This document shows, piece after piece, positions 56,428 to 64,000 of a stretch of DNA of 64,000 nucleotides (within the stretch, counting starts at the first letter, position 1; the number at the start of each line of letters is the position of its first letter). The stretch is from contig DIBV01000002.1 of the NCBI GenBank assembly GCA_002415085.1, positions 62,001-126,000 of the forward strand, written 5' to 3'. The notes beneath the pieces are model-generated. The model was given only the letters and a program-made list of their open reading frames with translations, was not told the DNA's origin and searched no databases. This stretch comes from Arsukibacterium sp. UBA5043. Lineage in GTDB: Bacteria; Pseudomonadota; Gammaproteobacteria; Enterobacterales; Alteromonadaceae. Position numbers and translations under genes: made by a program.

Positions 56428-57726
56428 TTAATCAGCGCGGTTATAGCGCTGTTTAAACCGTTCATGCAGTTGCTTGTGATGGTTGGTTAAATCTACGGCA
56501 CGGCCATCAATCCATAAATGCTCAATTTTATGACCCCGGTAGTCAAAAATATCGCCATCTGAGACCACCAAACTGGCGCTCTTACCCACTTCAATACTGC
56601 CTAAGCGGTCGGCCACCCCGGCGATTGCCGCGGCATCCAGCGTTAATGCCCGCAGTGCATCTTCACTGCTCAGGCCGTAGCGGGTAACATGGCCAGCGGC
56701 AAATACCAGGTTACGGGTATCCCAGAAGCCATCCAGCGATAAGGCGATCCTGACACCCGCCTGGCGCAACTGGCCGGGTACCGAAAAAGCCTGGTCGTAT
56801 GCTTCATCGCCGCGGGTTGGCAAGCCATAAGGTGCGGTATAGATCACATCTACCTTAGCGTTAGCCAGCTCATCAGCTAAACGCCAGCTATCGCGACCGC
56901 CAACAATGACCAACCGAACCTGGTATTTTTCGGCTAGCAACATGGCCTGACGAATTTGTCGTGGGTCATCCGCATGGACAAATAAAGGCAGCTCACCGGC
57001 AAAAAATTCAAGCATGGCATGCCAGCGTGAATCTTTTCCTTTGTTCAAACCAGCTTGCTCCGCCAGATAATAAGCATGGGCCTGTTGAAAATACTGATGC
57101 AGCTCTGCCAATTGTTTCTGCTGCTTCTCACGCTGTTTCTCTGCACTGTCCCGCACCCACCAGCCACTTTGCACACTCATCCGTGGCCAGCTTACATGCA
57201 AGCCGACATTGGCCTGTACGGTAGCATCCTGCCAGTTCCAGGCATCCAGCTGCATAAAAGCAGAACGTCCGGTTAACATGGCACCATCAGGATAAATTAA
57301 ACTATGGCTAAAACCATTACTACGGATTGTTGGGATCACTACCGAATCTGCGTTATAGGCGACCTGCACCTGCAGATCCGGATTGGTGGAACTGGTCTCA
57401 CGATCATCCCGGGTAGCGCGCACCGCTTCGACTTCAATTAACCCTAGCTGGTTAATCAGCGCAATTAAGCCCGGGTAAACATGCTTACCCGTTAAATCAA
57501 GCTGCTGCGCATCCGCCGGTACGTCTAAGTTAGGGCCAATCGCCGCAATTTTACCGTCTACCAGCAGCACATCCTGTTGCGCTGGTGCCGAACTTACGCT
57601 GTGTACAGTAGCATTTTGCAACAACAGCGGTTGTTGCTGTTTGCCACCGGGTACCGGGTTTACTGCCGCAACCGATGTTGAAGCCAGTGCTGTTGCCAGC
57701 ACTATTATTTTCGTCAATTTTTTCAT
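56428..57726 (-). CDS. Exported amidohydrolase-family protein, metal site degenerate
   Basis: A 432-residue protein with a signal peptide (cleavage near SVAA-V). The composite amidohydrolase fold is recognisable from LLVDGKIAAIG, LTGKHVYPGLI and the closing DRLGSIEVGKSASLVVSDG. However, where active members have D-x-H-x-H after PGxI, this one has ALINQ (residues 89-93), so the two first metal His residues are missing. It is probably not an active metal-dependent hydrolase by the usual mechanism. It follows the larger amidohydrolase gene by 15 bases, with GGGAG before its ATG. Confidence 0.85.
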   Translation of the reverse strand: MKKLTKIIVLATALASTSVAAVNPVPGGKQQQPLLLQNATVHSVSSAPAQQDVLLVDGKIAAIGPNLDVPADAQQLDLTGKHVYPGLIALINQLGLIEVEAVRATRDDRETSSTNPDLQVQVAYNADSVVIPTIRSNGFSHSLIYPDGAMLTGRSAFMQLDAWNWQDATVQANVGLHVSWPRMSVQSGWWVRDSAEKQREKQQKQLAELHQYFQQAHAYYLAEQAGLNKGKDSRWHAMLEFFAGELPLFVHADDPRQIRQAMLLAEKYQVRLVIVGGRDSWRLADELANAKVDVIYTAPYGLPTRGDEAYDQAFSVPGQLRQAGVRIALSLDGFWDTRNLVFAAGHVTRYGLSSEDALRALTLDAAAIAGVADRLGSIEVGKSASLVVSDGDIFDYRGHKIEHLWIDGRAVDLTNHHKQLHERFKQRYNRAD

Positions 57727-57741
57727 TACAGTCGCTACTCC

Positions 57742-60700
57742 CTAGTGCTGCAGATACTGATGGTTTTGGCTATCAGCATGACTGGCATGGTCAGCGTGCT
57801 GACCAAACCGCAGTTGTAACCAGTCGGCATTGTCTTCACAGTGCCAGATAGGATCGTCTTGCTTGTACGCATGCTCAGCACCGCTACGGGCAGAATCGCC
57901 CCCGGTCAGCACTTTCTGGATAAGCTGCTGCTTTTCAGCAGCCTGGGCAGCACGTAACGTCAAATCTTCGTTACGATCAAAATAACGGGCACCGCCAATC
58001 CAGGTTTGCTGTACCTGAGCATAAACTGACAGTGGATGGCCATCCCATATGACAAAATCAGCTTGCTTGCCTTCTGCTAATGACCCTACTTTGTCATCAA
58101 TTCTCAGCTGTTTTGCCGGGTTAATGGTCACCATCTTCAGTGCTTCGTGCTCGTCCATATCACAATACATCGTCGATTTGGCGGCCTCCTGATTTAACCG
58201 GCGTAACAAGCCCGGATCATCAGAATTAACACTAACCAGCAGCCCCTGCTCATGCATCAGACAGGTATTGGTGGGAATAGCATCATTGACTTCCATTTTA
58301 AAACCCCACCAGTCGGCAAAGGTTGATACGCCGGCGCCATGCTTTTTCATCTCACTGGCGACCTTGTAGCCTTCCAGAATATGAGTAAAGGTTTGAATAT
58401 TAAAACCCATTTCCTCAGCTACTTTAATCAGCATTAAAATTTCTGAGGCAACATAAGAGTGGGTGTGAATATGGCGTTTGCCTTCCAGTATTTCGACCAA
58501 AGTCTCTAACTGATAGTCACGCCTTGGTGCCAGTACATTACCTTGCTGACGCTTGGACAATTTGTTATAGGCCTGCCAGCTGGCCTGATACTCTTTTGCC
58601 GCCTGGAAGTTATCCCGGATAAAGGTTTCAACACCGATCCGGCTTTGCGGATAACGGCTGGTAAACTCACTGCCCCAGTTCGATTGCTTGACGTTTTCAC
58701 CCAGCGCAAATTTAATGCTGCCGGGGGCTCCGCTAAACTTCATACCTTCTGCTGACTCCCCCCAGCGCAGGCTGATAATCTGTGCCCGACCGCCAATAGG
58801 GTTGGCACTACCATGTAACAATTGCACCGCGGTAACACCACCAGCCAGGCCACGATAAATATTGATATCATCAGGGTTAACTACATCCCCTATATGCACT
58901 TCTGCGGTATTGGCATGGCTGCCTTCATTTACCCCCTGCTCTGTCGCGATATGGGAATGCTCATCAATAATACCCGGGGTAACGTGCAGCGCTTTACCAT
59001 CGATCACAGCATAACCACGAGGGGTACTTAGTTGCTGGCCAATCTTGCTTATTTTACCATCACGAATAATCAGATCAGTATTTTCCATTACCCCCTGCTC
59101 GGTTGCTGTCCACAAGGTTGCATTTTTAATGTGCAGGTTTTGTTGGGTTGGTAAACTCTCCCGGCCAAAGGCGCGGTTAGGATACGTCAGTTTTGAGAGC
59201 ATCGGCGCCGGCGCTTTATCGGCTTTGCCATCAGCTGCTGTGGCTGCCGTGCGGTTGCTTGTTACCGCCAGCTCACTACCATCGGCTTGTTGCCATTGGC
59301 CGGTTAATTCGCTACCGCGCAATATACCACTGAACTGTGCAACTTCGGCTTTACCGGTCAGTTTTTCAAGTGGTGCACTAAACTGCAGGTTCTGGCCTTG
59401 CACCACCAGATGTTTTAATTCAACTTTGTCTTCACCGAGCTTAAGCTGCCCTTTCAGTTCAGGTGAATGACCGGTCAAACTTAACGTGAAATTATTGTCC
59501 GCGACAGTCAGCGGGTAATTGCCGGCAAACTGCGGGGCATTAAGTGGCGCAAATTGCTGTAACTGGCCGGCGAGCCAGGTGGCAACAATTTCACCATCTT
59601 CAAATAAATCACCGCGGCTTACCACAATATCGGCCTGATAGCCGCTGGCGATCTTACCAAGCTGTTGTTGCAGCCCGAGCATGCTGGCAGGAACGGTAGT
59701 TAACGCCGCCAGCGCTTTCTGTTGACTCAGGCCATGTTTTACGGCTTGACGCAGGTTGGGTAAAAAGTCTTCTTTTTTCTTTAAACCATGGCTGGTAAGG
59801 GCAAAGCGCACGCCAGCTTGCTCCAGCGCAGCGGCATTAGCAGGAGCTCGTTCCCAATGGCGCAAGTCTGCCAGGCTAACATCGATATGCTGATCTGGCA
59901 GCGTTACTTCTGGTGCGGCCGGAAAATTCAGCGGTAACACCAGCGAACGCCCGCTCGCTTTTACTTCAGACAATCGATTGTACTCATGTCCGGAACCTAA
60001 AATAACCGCATTACTAATATTAAATTCTGCCAGAATTTTATCCGCTCTGAGCAATGCACGCTCGTCATTGGTGTCGAACAATACCCCAAGGTTGGCGGCT
60101 TTTGCCACGTTAGCTAGCGCGGCGTTGTATTCAACGCCGCCACTGACAAAACGAAAATCTTGTTTGGTTTGCGCAGCCTGATACCAATTTGCATCGGCAA
60201 ATGTCTGGCGAATAAGCGCGATGCTGCCCATCAGCGACGATGGGTAGCTCTGTTTAGAGCTGCCTTTGCTAAATGACATAAACTGCTGACTGTCAGCTTT
60301 GAGTACCAGATCATTTGGTAAACCTGGAGCCAGCGAGGCCACAAAGCCTGTGCCGCGAAAGATACCGTCATGGCGGGCGCTTTGCACTGCAGTAAAGCCC
60401 TGTTTAAGCAGTTTTTCTGCTGCTTCCGGGTCAGGTTTGAACTGGTCGACCCAACGCTGCTGGGCATGAATAGCAGCGTTAGCCGCATTGCCGCCAATAC
60501 GTTCGTTCTCATACACTGGCTTAGAGCCGAAGCTGTAACCTTCAGCTTTAGCCGCCGCTGGCAGACCATACTGCGTATAAGGATCAATAAAACCAGGATA
60601 TAAATGATATCCGGCTAAATCGATGCTCTGGTAGCCCTTTGGTACCTTGACATCACGGCTAACGGCTTCAATTTTACCGTCTCGGATAAGCACCATAGCA

Positions 60701-60870
60701 CCAGAAAGGGCCTGGCCTGGCTCGGTGACTACAGTGGCGTTGATCAACGCAATCAAATTCGGCGTTTTATCGCGAATTCCCAGTTGCGGTGAGGTCTGAT
60801 CGGCAATACTACCTGTGCTAAAAGCACCAAGCAGAGCCATGCTGAACATGGACAGGCGGGCTGGTGTCAT
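57742..60870 (-). CDS. Exported double amidohydrolase-family protein
   Basis: A 1042-residue protein with a signal peptide (cleavage near SIA-D) and two amidohydrolase modules joined by a beta-rich linker (about 450-575). In the first module the metal motif after PGFI reads DPYTQ (residues 96-100), lacking both His. The second module has H638 and H640 in DEHSH, a Lys in SIKFALGEN, His in HIHTHSY and FTHILEG, and Asp in VNSDDPG, so it looks catalytically complete. AGGAAA lies ahead of the ATG. Substrate unknown; imidazolonepropionase- or dipeptidase-like chemistry is possible. Confidence 0.88.
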   Translation of the reverse strand: MTPARLSMFSMALLGAFSTGSIADQTSPQLGIRDKTPNLIALINATVVTEPGQALSGAMVLIRDGKIEAVSRDVKVPKGYQSIDLAGYHLYPGFIDPYTQYGLPAAAKAEGYSFGSKPVYENERIGGNAANAAIHAQQRWVDQFKPDPEAAEKLLKQGFTAVQSARHDGIFRGTGFVASLAPGLPNDLVLKADSQQFMSFSKGSSKQSYPSSLMGSIALIRQTFADANWYQAAQTKQDFRFVSGGVEYNAALANVAKAANLGVLFDTNDERALLRADKILAEFNISNAVILGSGHEYNRLSEVKASGRSLVLPLNFPAAPEVTLPDQHIDVSLADLRHWERAPANAAALEQAGVRFALTSHGLKKKEDFLPNLRQAVKHGLSQQKALAALTTVPASMLGLQQQLGKIASGYQADIVVSRGDLFEDGEIVATWLAGQLQQFAPLNAPQFAGNYPLTVADNNFTLSLTGHSPELKGQLKLGEDKVELKHLVVQGQNLQFSAPLEKLTGKAEVAQFSGILRGSELTGQWQQADGSELAVTSNRTAATAADGKADKAPAPMLSKLTYPNRAFGRESLPTQQNLHIKNATLWTATEQGVMENTDLIIRDGKISKIGQQLSTPRGYAVIDGKALHVTPGIIDEHSHIATEQGVNEGSHANTAEVHIGDVVNPDDINIYRGLAGGVTAVQLLHGSANPIGGRAQIISLRWGESAEGMKFSGAPGSIKFALGENVKQSNWGSEFTSRYPQSRIGVETFIRDNFQAAKEYQASWQAYNKLSKRQQGNVLAPRRDYQLETLVEILEGKRHIHTHSYVASEILMLIKVAEEMGFNIQTFTHILEGYKVASEMKKHGAGVSTFADWWGFKMEVNDAIPTNTCLMHEQGLLVSVNSDDPGLLRRLNQEAAKSTMYCDMDEHEALKMVTINPAKQLRIDDKVGSLAEGKQADFVIWDGHPLSVYAQVQQTWIGGARYFDRNEDLTLRAAQAAEKQQLIQKVLTGGDSARSGAEHAYKQDDPIWHCEDNADWLQLRFGQHADHASHADSQNHQYLQH

Positions 60871-60886
60871 AGAAGTTTCCTGATGT

Positions 60887-60901
60887 TATTGTAATACAAT
60901 A
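60887..60901. promoter_or_regulatory. Inverted repeat, candidate operator ahead of double amidohydrolase
   Basis: TATTGTA-A-TACAATA, perfect seven-bp arms around one base, 17 bases upstream of the amidohydrolase start codon (minus strand) in a very AT-rich 43-base gap. Position and symmetry suit a dimeric repressor site or a site overlapping a promoter. The cognate regulator is unknown. Confidence 0.45.
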
Positions 60902-60913
60902 TTTATTATGTAA

Positions 60914-63900
60914 TTAGGTATTAACAGTGAAATTAAGCTGGCTCAGTTCCTGCTCGGCCAATGGCATGCTGTAAAAGTAACCTTGCACTTCAAAACAGCC
61001 ATTAGCGCGCAGAAATTCAACCTGTTGCAGTGTTTCAACACCTTCCGCCACTACCCGCAAATTCATCTTCTGGGCCATCGCAATAATGGCGGCAACGATA
61101 TCCATATCGTTTCGATCTTGCGGTATGTCCTTGACGAAAGAACGATCTATTTTCAGCTCATCAACCGGAAAACGTTTTAAATAACTGAGCGACGAATAGC
61201 CTGTACCAAAATCATCGATAGATAAAGAGACACCGAGGCGTTTTAACTGATTTAACTGGTTAATAGCCGCATCGGTATCGCCCATCAGCATGCTTTCGGT
61301 AATTTCAAAGATAACCGCCTGTGGTTTTACGCCAGTTCGTTTTAATATACGCTCGACAATAAGCGGTAAATCCTGATCATTGAACTGGCGCACCGATAAG
61401 TTTATCGACGATGTCACGTCATAACCGCGACTTTGCTGCCGGGCCAGAAAACGGCAAGCTTCCCAGATTATCCACTCGCCAATCTGCACAATAAGGCCGG
61501 TGCTTTCGGCTACCGGAATAAATTTAACGGGGGGCACCAGGGTGTTGTCGGGACGCAGCCAGCGGATCAGGGTTTCATAGCCGGTAATAATATCCGTCCG
61601 GATATCGATCTTAGGTTGGAAATACAGTAAGAACTGATGTTCACGAATGGCCTCTCGCAACTGATTTTCAATTTGCAGCCGTTCATTAGCAGCATCATTC
61701 AAATCCTGACTGAAAAAATGAAAGGTATTTTTGCCACGGGCCTTAGCTTCATACATTGCCAGATCAGCATGCTTTAGCAACAGTTCCTCTTCTGAGGCAT
61801 CTTCTGGTGCTACCGTGATACCGATACTGGCGCTGATCGCCACGTCGTGATGGCCTAATTTAACCGGTTCATGAAATGCTTGCTGCAGATTGGCAGCAAT
61901 AGTCGAAGCCTGTTGCCGGTCTTTAATGCCACTTAAAATAACCGCAAACTCGTCGCCGCCTAGTCGCGCTATGGTATCTTCTTCCCGTAAGCGTGAGGTG
62001 AGCCGTCTCGCCACTTCTTTTAGCAACTCATCACCCGCATCATGGCCAAGGGTATCGTTGATCCGTTTAAATTCATCTAAATCAAAATATAACAGGGCAA
62101 AGTTGTAATAGCCCCGATGCGCCATGGCGATAGCTTTGCGCAACTGATCCCGAAAATAACTGCGGTTTGCCAGCCCGGTTAAAATATCGTAATAGGCCAG
62201 ATGCTCCATTTGCTTCTGGCTTTGCTTGATAAAAGAAATATCCTGCATCGCACAGACATAATTAAGCAAGGAGCCAATATCATCGCGGATAGGGGCAATT
62301 GCCAACGACACCCAAAATTGTTTGGCTGGCAGCTTTTGATGTTGCAGTAAAATATCACCACGCCAATGCTGACGTTCATGCAGTGTCTGGGTAATTTCAG
62401 CGCTAAGTTGTTCCATCTCATCTGCCAGCAGCATATTCAACGGCTGGTTTACTACGCTGCGTTCATCACACCCCAATAGCTCAGTCAGAAACGGATTCAG
62501 GTATTCTATACTCAGATGCGGATCCGTCAGCATAATACCCGAACTGGAGAATGACACGGCCTTGCTTAGCTTACGGGCAGCCCGTTCGGCTTGTTCCTTT
62601 TCAGCAATCCGGTCATTTAAACCTGTTACTAACTGGCCAATTTCTGCTGACATTCCGGTAAATGCCCGGTTTAACGCACCAATCTCATCATTTTTGTTAT
62701 CCAGGGCAACCTGTGCCAGATCGCCCCGACTCAGTTTTACTACCGCGGCAGAGAGCCGGTTTAGCCGTTTTAACCCAAACTGATAGCTGATCAGGTGTAA
62801 CAGTGCAGCTAACGCAACCGCCACCACAATAAATATGAAGGCTATGCGCCCGCGATATTGCTGACGCGCGGTCACAATGTCGGCTTTATCCAGATAAACG
62901 GCAGCATGCCACTCAAGATGTTTTAATGGCGCCGCAGCAAATAAATATTCGCTTGCTTGGTTATTCGCTGCGGCAGGTTGGATAATATGTGTGATGTGTG
63001 CTCGAAGCACAGAGTCTGCCACCTCTTCTCCCGGGTAAATCATATTTTTAGTCATGCCATTTTCCTCGCGCAGCGCGAAGGACTGGTCTGTAGTATTACC
63101 AGAAGAGGTATTTAAATTGTTCAGCGGCGGCTTAATCGCTCTGCCCTGAGTGTTGAAGAGCAAAACCTGAGCATGGCGATGCCAATAGCCAATATTATTA
63201 ATATTGCGAGTTAACTCGCTTAGCTCCAGATCAGCCACGCTAACACCGACAAACTGCTCTCTGACATAAACCGGTACCAGAATACTTACTACCCAATCCT
63301 GCCAGATAGGATGGTAATAAACGGATGTCAAGCGAGATAGCCTGGCAGGGTTATTTTCAGGGGTTGCTTCAAGATAATACAAATCTGTGCGCAGATCGTG
63401 TTCTGGCGCTAACTGCTGCAACATTGCCGCCGGCGCCACCCGGATAAACTGGTGTTTGCTGACAAAATAAAATCGTGAGAATTCCTCCAGCATAAAAGGT
63501 GACAACTGTTGCCAGACAAGCTGACTATCACTGAATACGGCAATAGCATCAGATTTAAGGTTAGCAGCGGGTATGGCGGCTGCAGAGAAACTATCCTGTT
63601 GGCGCACGATATTATCGCTGTCGGGCCGCGGAATATTGCGGGTCGAACGAGATTGCTCAGTCAGATAACGGCTAATAACCTGACTGGCTGATATGGCTGT
63701 CTTTTCTTTATTATCCAGTTGTAAATCCAACTGGCGCGCATAGTTTTTTGCGGTGCGCTGCAAGGCGCTTTGCTGTTGTTCGAACTGGGCCAGCTCTTGC
63801 AGCCAGATAACAGCATAAGCAAATAGCAGCCCCGCCACTACAATTGCGAGAAACGCTACAACTGAGAATTTAAGCCCCAGTGAGTTCATCCCTGTTGGTT

Positions 63901-63922
63901 TTGTCGTGTTTACATCCTTCAA
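60914..63922 (-). CDS. dCACHE-HAMP-PAS-GGDEF-EAL c-di-GMP signalling protein
   Basis: A 1002-residue membrane sensor: membrane helix (about 18-40), periplasmic dCACHE-type domain (about 45-340), second helix (about 360-380), HAMP (about 380-435), PAS (about 450-565), GGDEF (about 575-740) and EAL (about 750-1000). The cyclase site ARLGGDEFAV and a REED I-site are intact. The EAL motif reads ETL (GYETLIRW), and NLSVRQF and DDFGTGYSSLSYL are present, so both activities may be functional. Start is TTG 63922 (AAGG eight bases ahead) or ATG 63889, which removes 11 residues. Confidence 0.93.
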   Translation of the reverse strand: MKDVNTTKPTGMNSLGLKFSVVAFLAIVVAGLLFAYAVIWLQELAQFEQQQSALQRTAKNYARQLDLQLDNKEKTAISASQVISRYLTEQSRSTRNIPRPDSDNIVRQQDSFSAAAIPAANLKSDAIAVFSDSQLVWQQLSPFMLEEFSRFYFVSKHQFIRVAPAAMLQQLAPEHDLRTDLYYLEATPENNPARLSRLTSVYYHPIWQDWVVSILVPVYVREQFVGVSVADLELSELTRNINNIGYWHRHAQVLLFNTQGRAIKPPLNNLNTSSGNTTDQSFALREENGMTKNMIYPGEEVADSVLRAHITHIIQPAAANNQASEYLFAAAPLKHLEWHAAVYLDKADIVTARQQYRGRIAFIFIVVAVALAALLHLISYQFGLKRLNRLSAAVVKLSRGDLAQVALDNKNDEIGALNRAFTGMSAEIGQLVTGLNDRIAEKEQAERAARKLSKAVSFSSSGIMLTDPHLSIEYLNPFLTELLGCDERSVVNQPLNMLLADEMEQLSAEITQTLHERQHWRGDILLQHQKLPAKQFWVSLAIAPIRDDIGSLLNYVCAMQDISFIKQSQKQMEHLAYYDILTGLANRSYFRDQLRKAIAMAHRGYYNFALLYFDLDEFKRINDTLGHDAGDELLKEVARRLTSRLREEDTIARLGGDEFAVILSGIKDRQQASTIAANLQQAFHEPVKLGHHDVAISASIGITVAPEDASEEELLLKHADLAMYEAKARGKNTFHFFSQDLNDAANERLQIENQLREAIREHQFLLYFQPKIDIRTDIITGYETLIRWLRPDNTLVPPVKFIPVAESTGLIVQIGEWIIWEACRFLARQQSRGYDVTSSINLSVRQFNDQDLPLIVERILKRTGVKPQAVIFEITESMLMGDTDAAINQLNQLKRLGVSLSIDDFGTGYSSLSYLKRFPVDELKIDRSFVKDIPQDRNDMDIVAAIIAMAQKMNLRVVAEGVETLQQVEFLRANGCFEVQGYFYSMPLAEQELSQLNFTVNT

Positions 63923-64000
63923 TGAAGCGACCTTGCTATTGTTATAATAAATTCACTCTGGTACAACAGACTCTAGCCGAATACTATTGTAAATACCTCA

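Noticed and set aside
1-64000. CRISPR arrays, tRNA/rRNA genes, insertion sequences, prophage or defence islands
   Set aside because: No regularly spaced repeats, no transposase or integrase reading frames, and no tRNA cloverleaf were seen in any intergenic stretch.

Overview
The window is a chromosomal segment of a gammaproteobacterium, G+C close to 50% by eye. Several things point to the Alteromonadales/Rheinheimera-Alishewanella-Arsukibacterium neighbourhood: the eight-gene his operon with a histidine leader peptide, the yggS-proC-yggT-DUF4426-rdgB-hemW block next to divergent pilT-pilU, CheV, DUF2982, a S46 dipeptidyl peptidase, RimK with an aspartoacylase-like partner, and GGDEF/EAL proteins. 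The genus is inferred, not proven. There is no prophage, insertion sequence, CRISPR array, rRNA or tRNA that I can see, and the gene density is that of an ordinary chromosome.

Layout. 1-7404: his attenuator (leader peptide with four His codons plus terminator) and hisGDCBHAF(IE), translationally coupled almost throughout and closed by a strong terminator. 7403-11590 (minus): a four-gene operon read as porin, small periplasmic phosphate-binding-like protein, methyl-accepting chemotaxis protein, CheV. 11969-16381: secreted S46 peptidase, PocR-GAF-GGDEF diguanylate cyclase, convergent CBS-pair protein. 16668-20885: RND efflux pair. 21026-24846: fasciclin protein, RhtA-like exporter, DUF3422 membrane protein, lytic transglycosylase. 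24906-27109 (minus): pilT-pilU. 27128-31494: yggS-proC-yggT-DUF4426-rdgB-hemW. 31540-34073: DUF885 lipoprotein and a PPOx-fold protein. 34158-36052 (minus): a patch of small, rather AT-rich, mostly membrane-protein genes. 36248-40660: CorA-type and MgtE magnesium transporters, rimK and its SGL/AspA partner. 40685-44370 (minus): YggN, FapA-domain protein, an unknown small protein, DUF2982. 44566-48749: second RND efflux pair. 48753-53235: SDR, renalase-like flavoprotein, MsrA, aromatic/aspartate aminotransferase, fRMsr-like GAF protein. 53396-54634: YciH and a double-receiver response regulator. 54678-63922 (minus): M28 peptidase, two amidohydrolase-family exported proteins, and a large dCACHE-HAMP-PAS-GGDEF-EAL protein.

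Themes. Three separate signalling outputs (chemotaxis, c-di-GMP synthesis, mixed GGDEF-EAL) and one receiver-only protein lie near genes for periplasmic peptide use (S46, DUF885, M28, amidohydrolases), which fits a proteolytic, motile, surface-attaching aquatic heterotroph with type IV pili. The observations I consider most worth a second look are the porin/PBP/MCP/CheV operon, the catalytically incomplete amidohydrolase modules at 56428-60870, the perfect 28-bp palindromic terminator lying just upstream of the M28 peptidase start, the first receiver domain lacking its phospho-acceptor at 53837, and the short-repeat and RNA-structure signals noted below. No wholly new system is demonstrated by the sequence alone.
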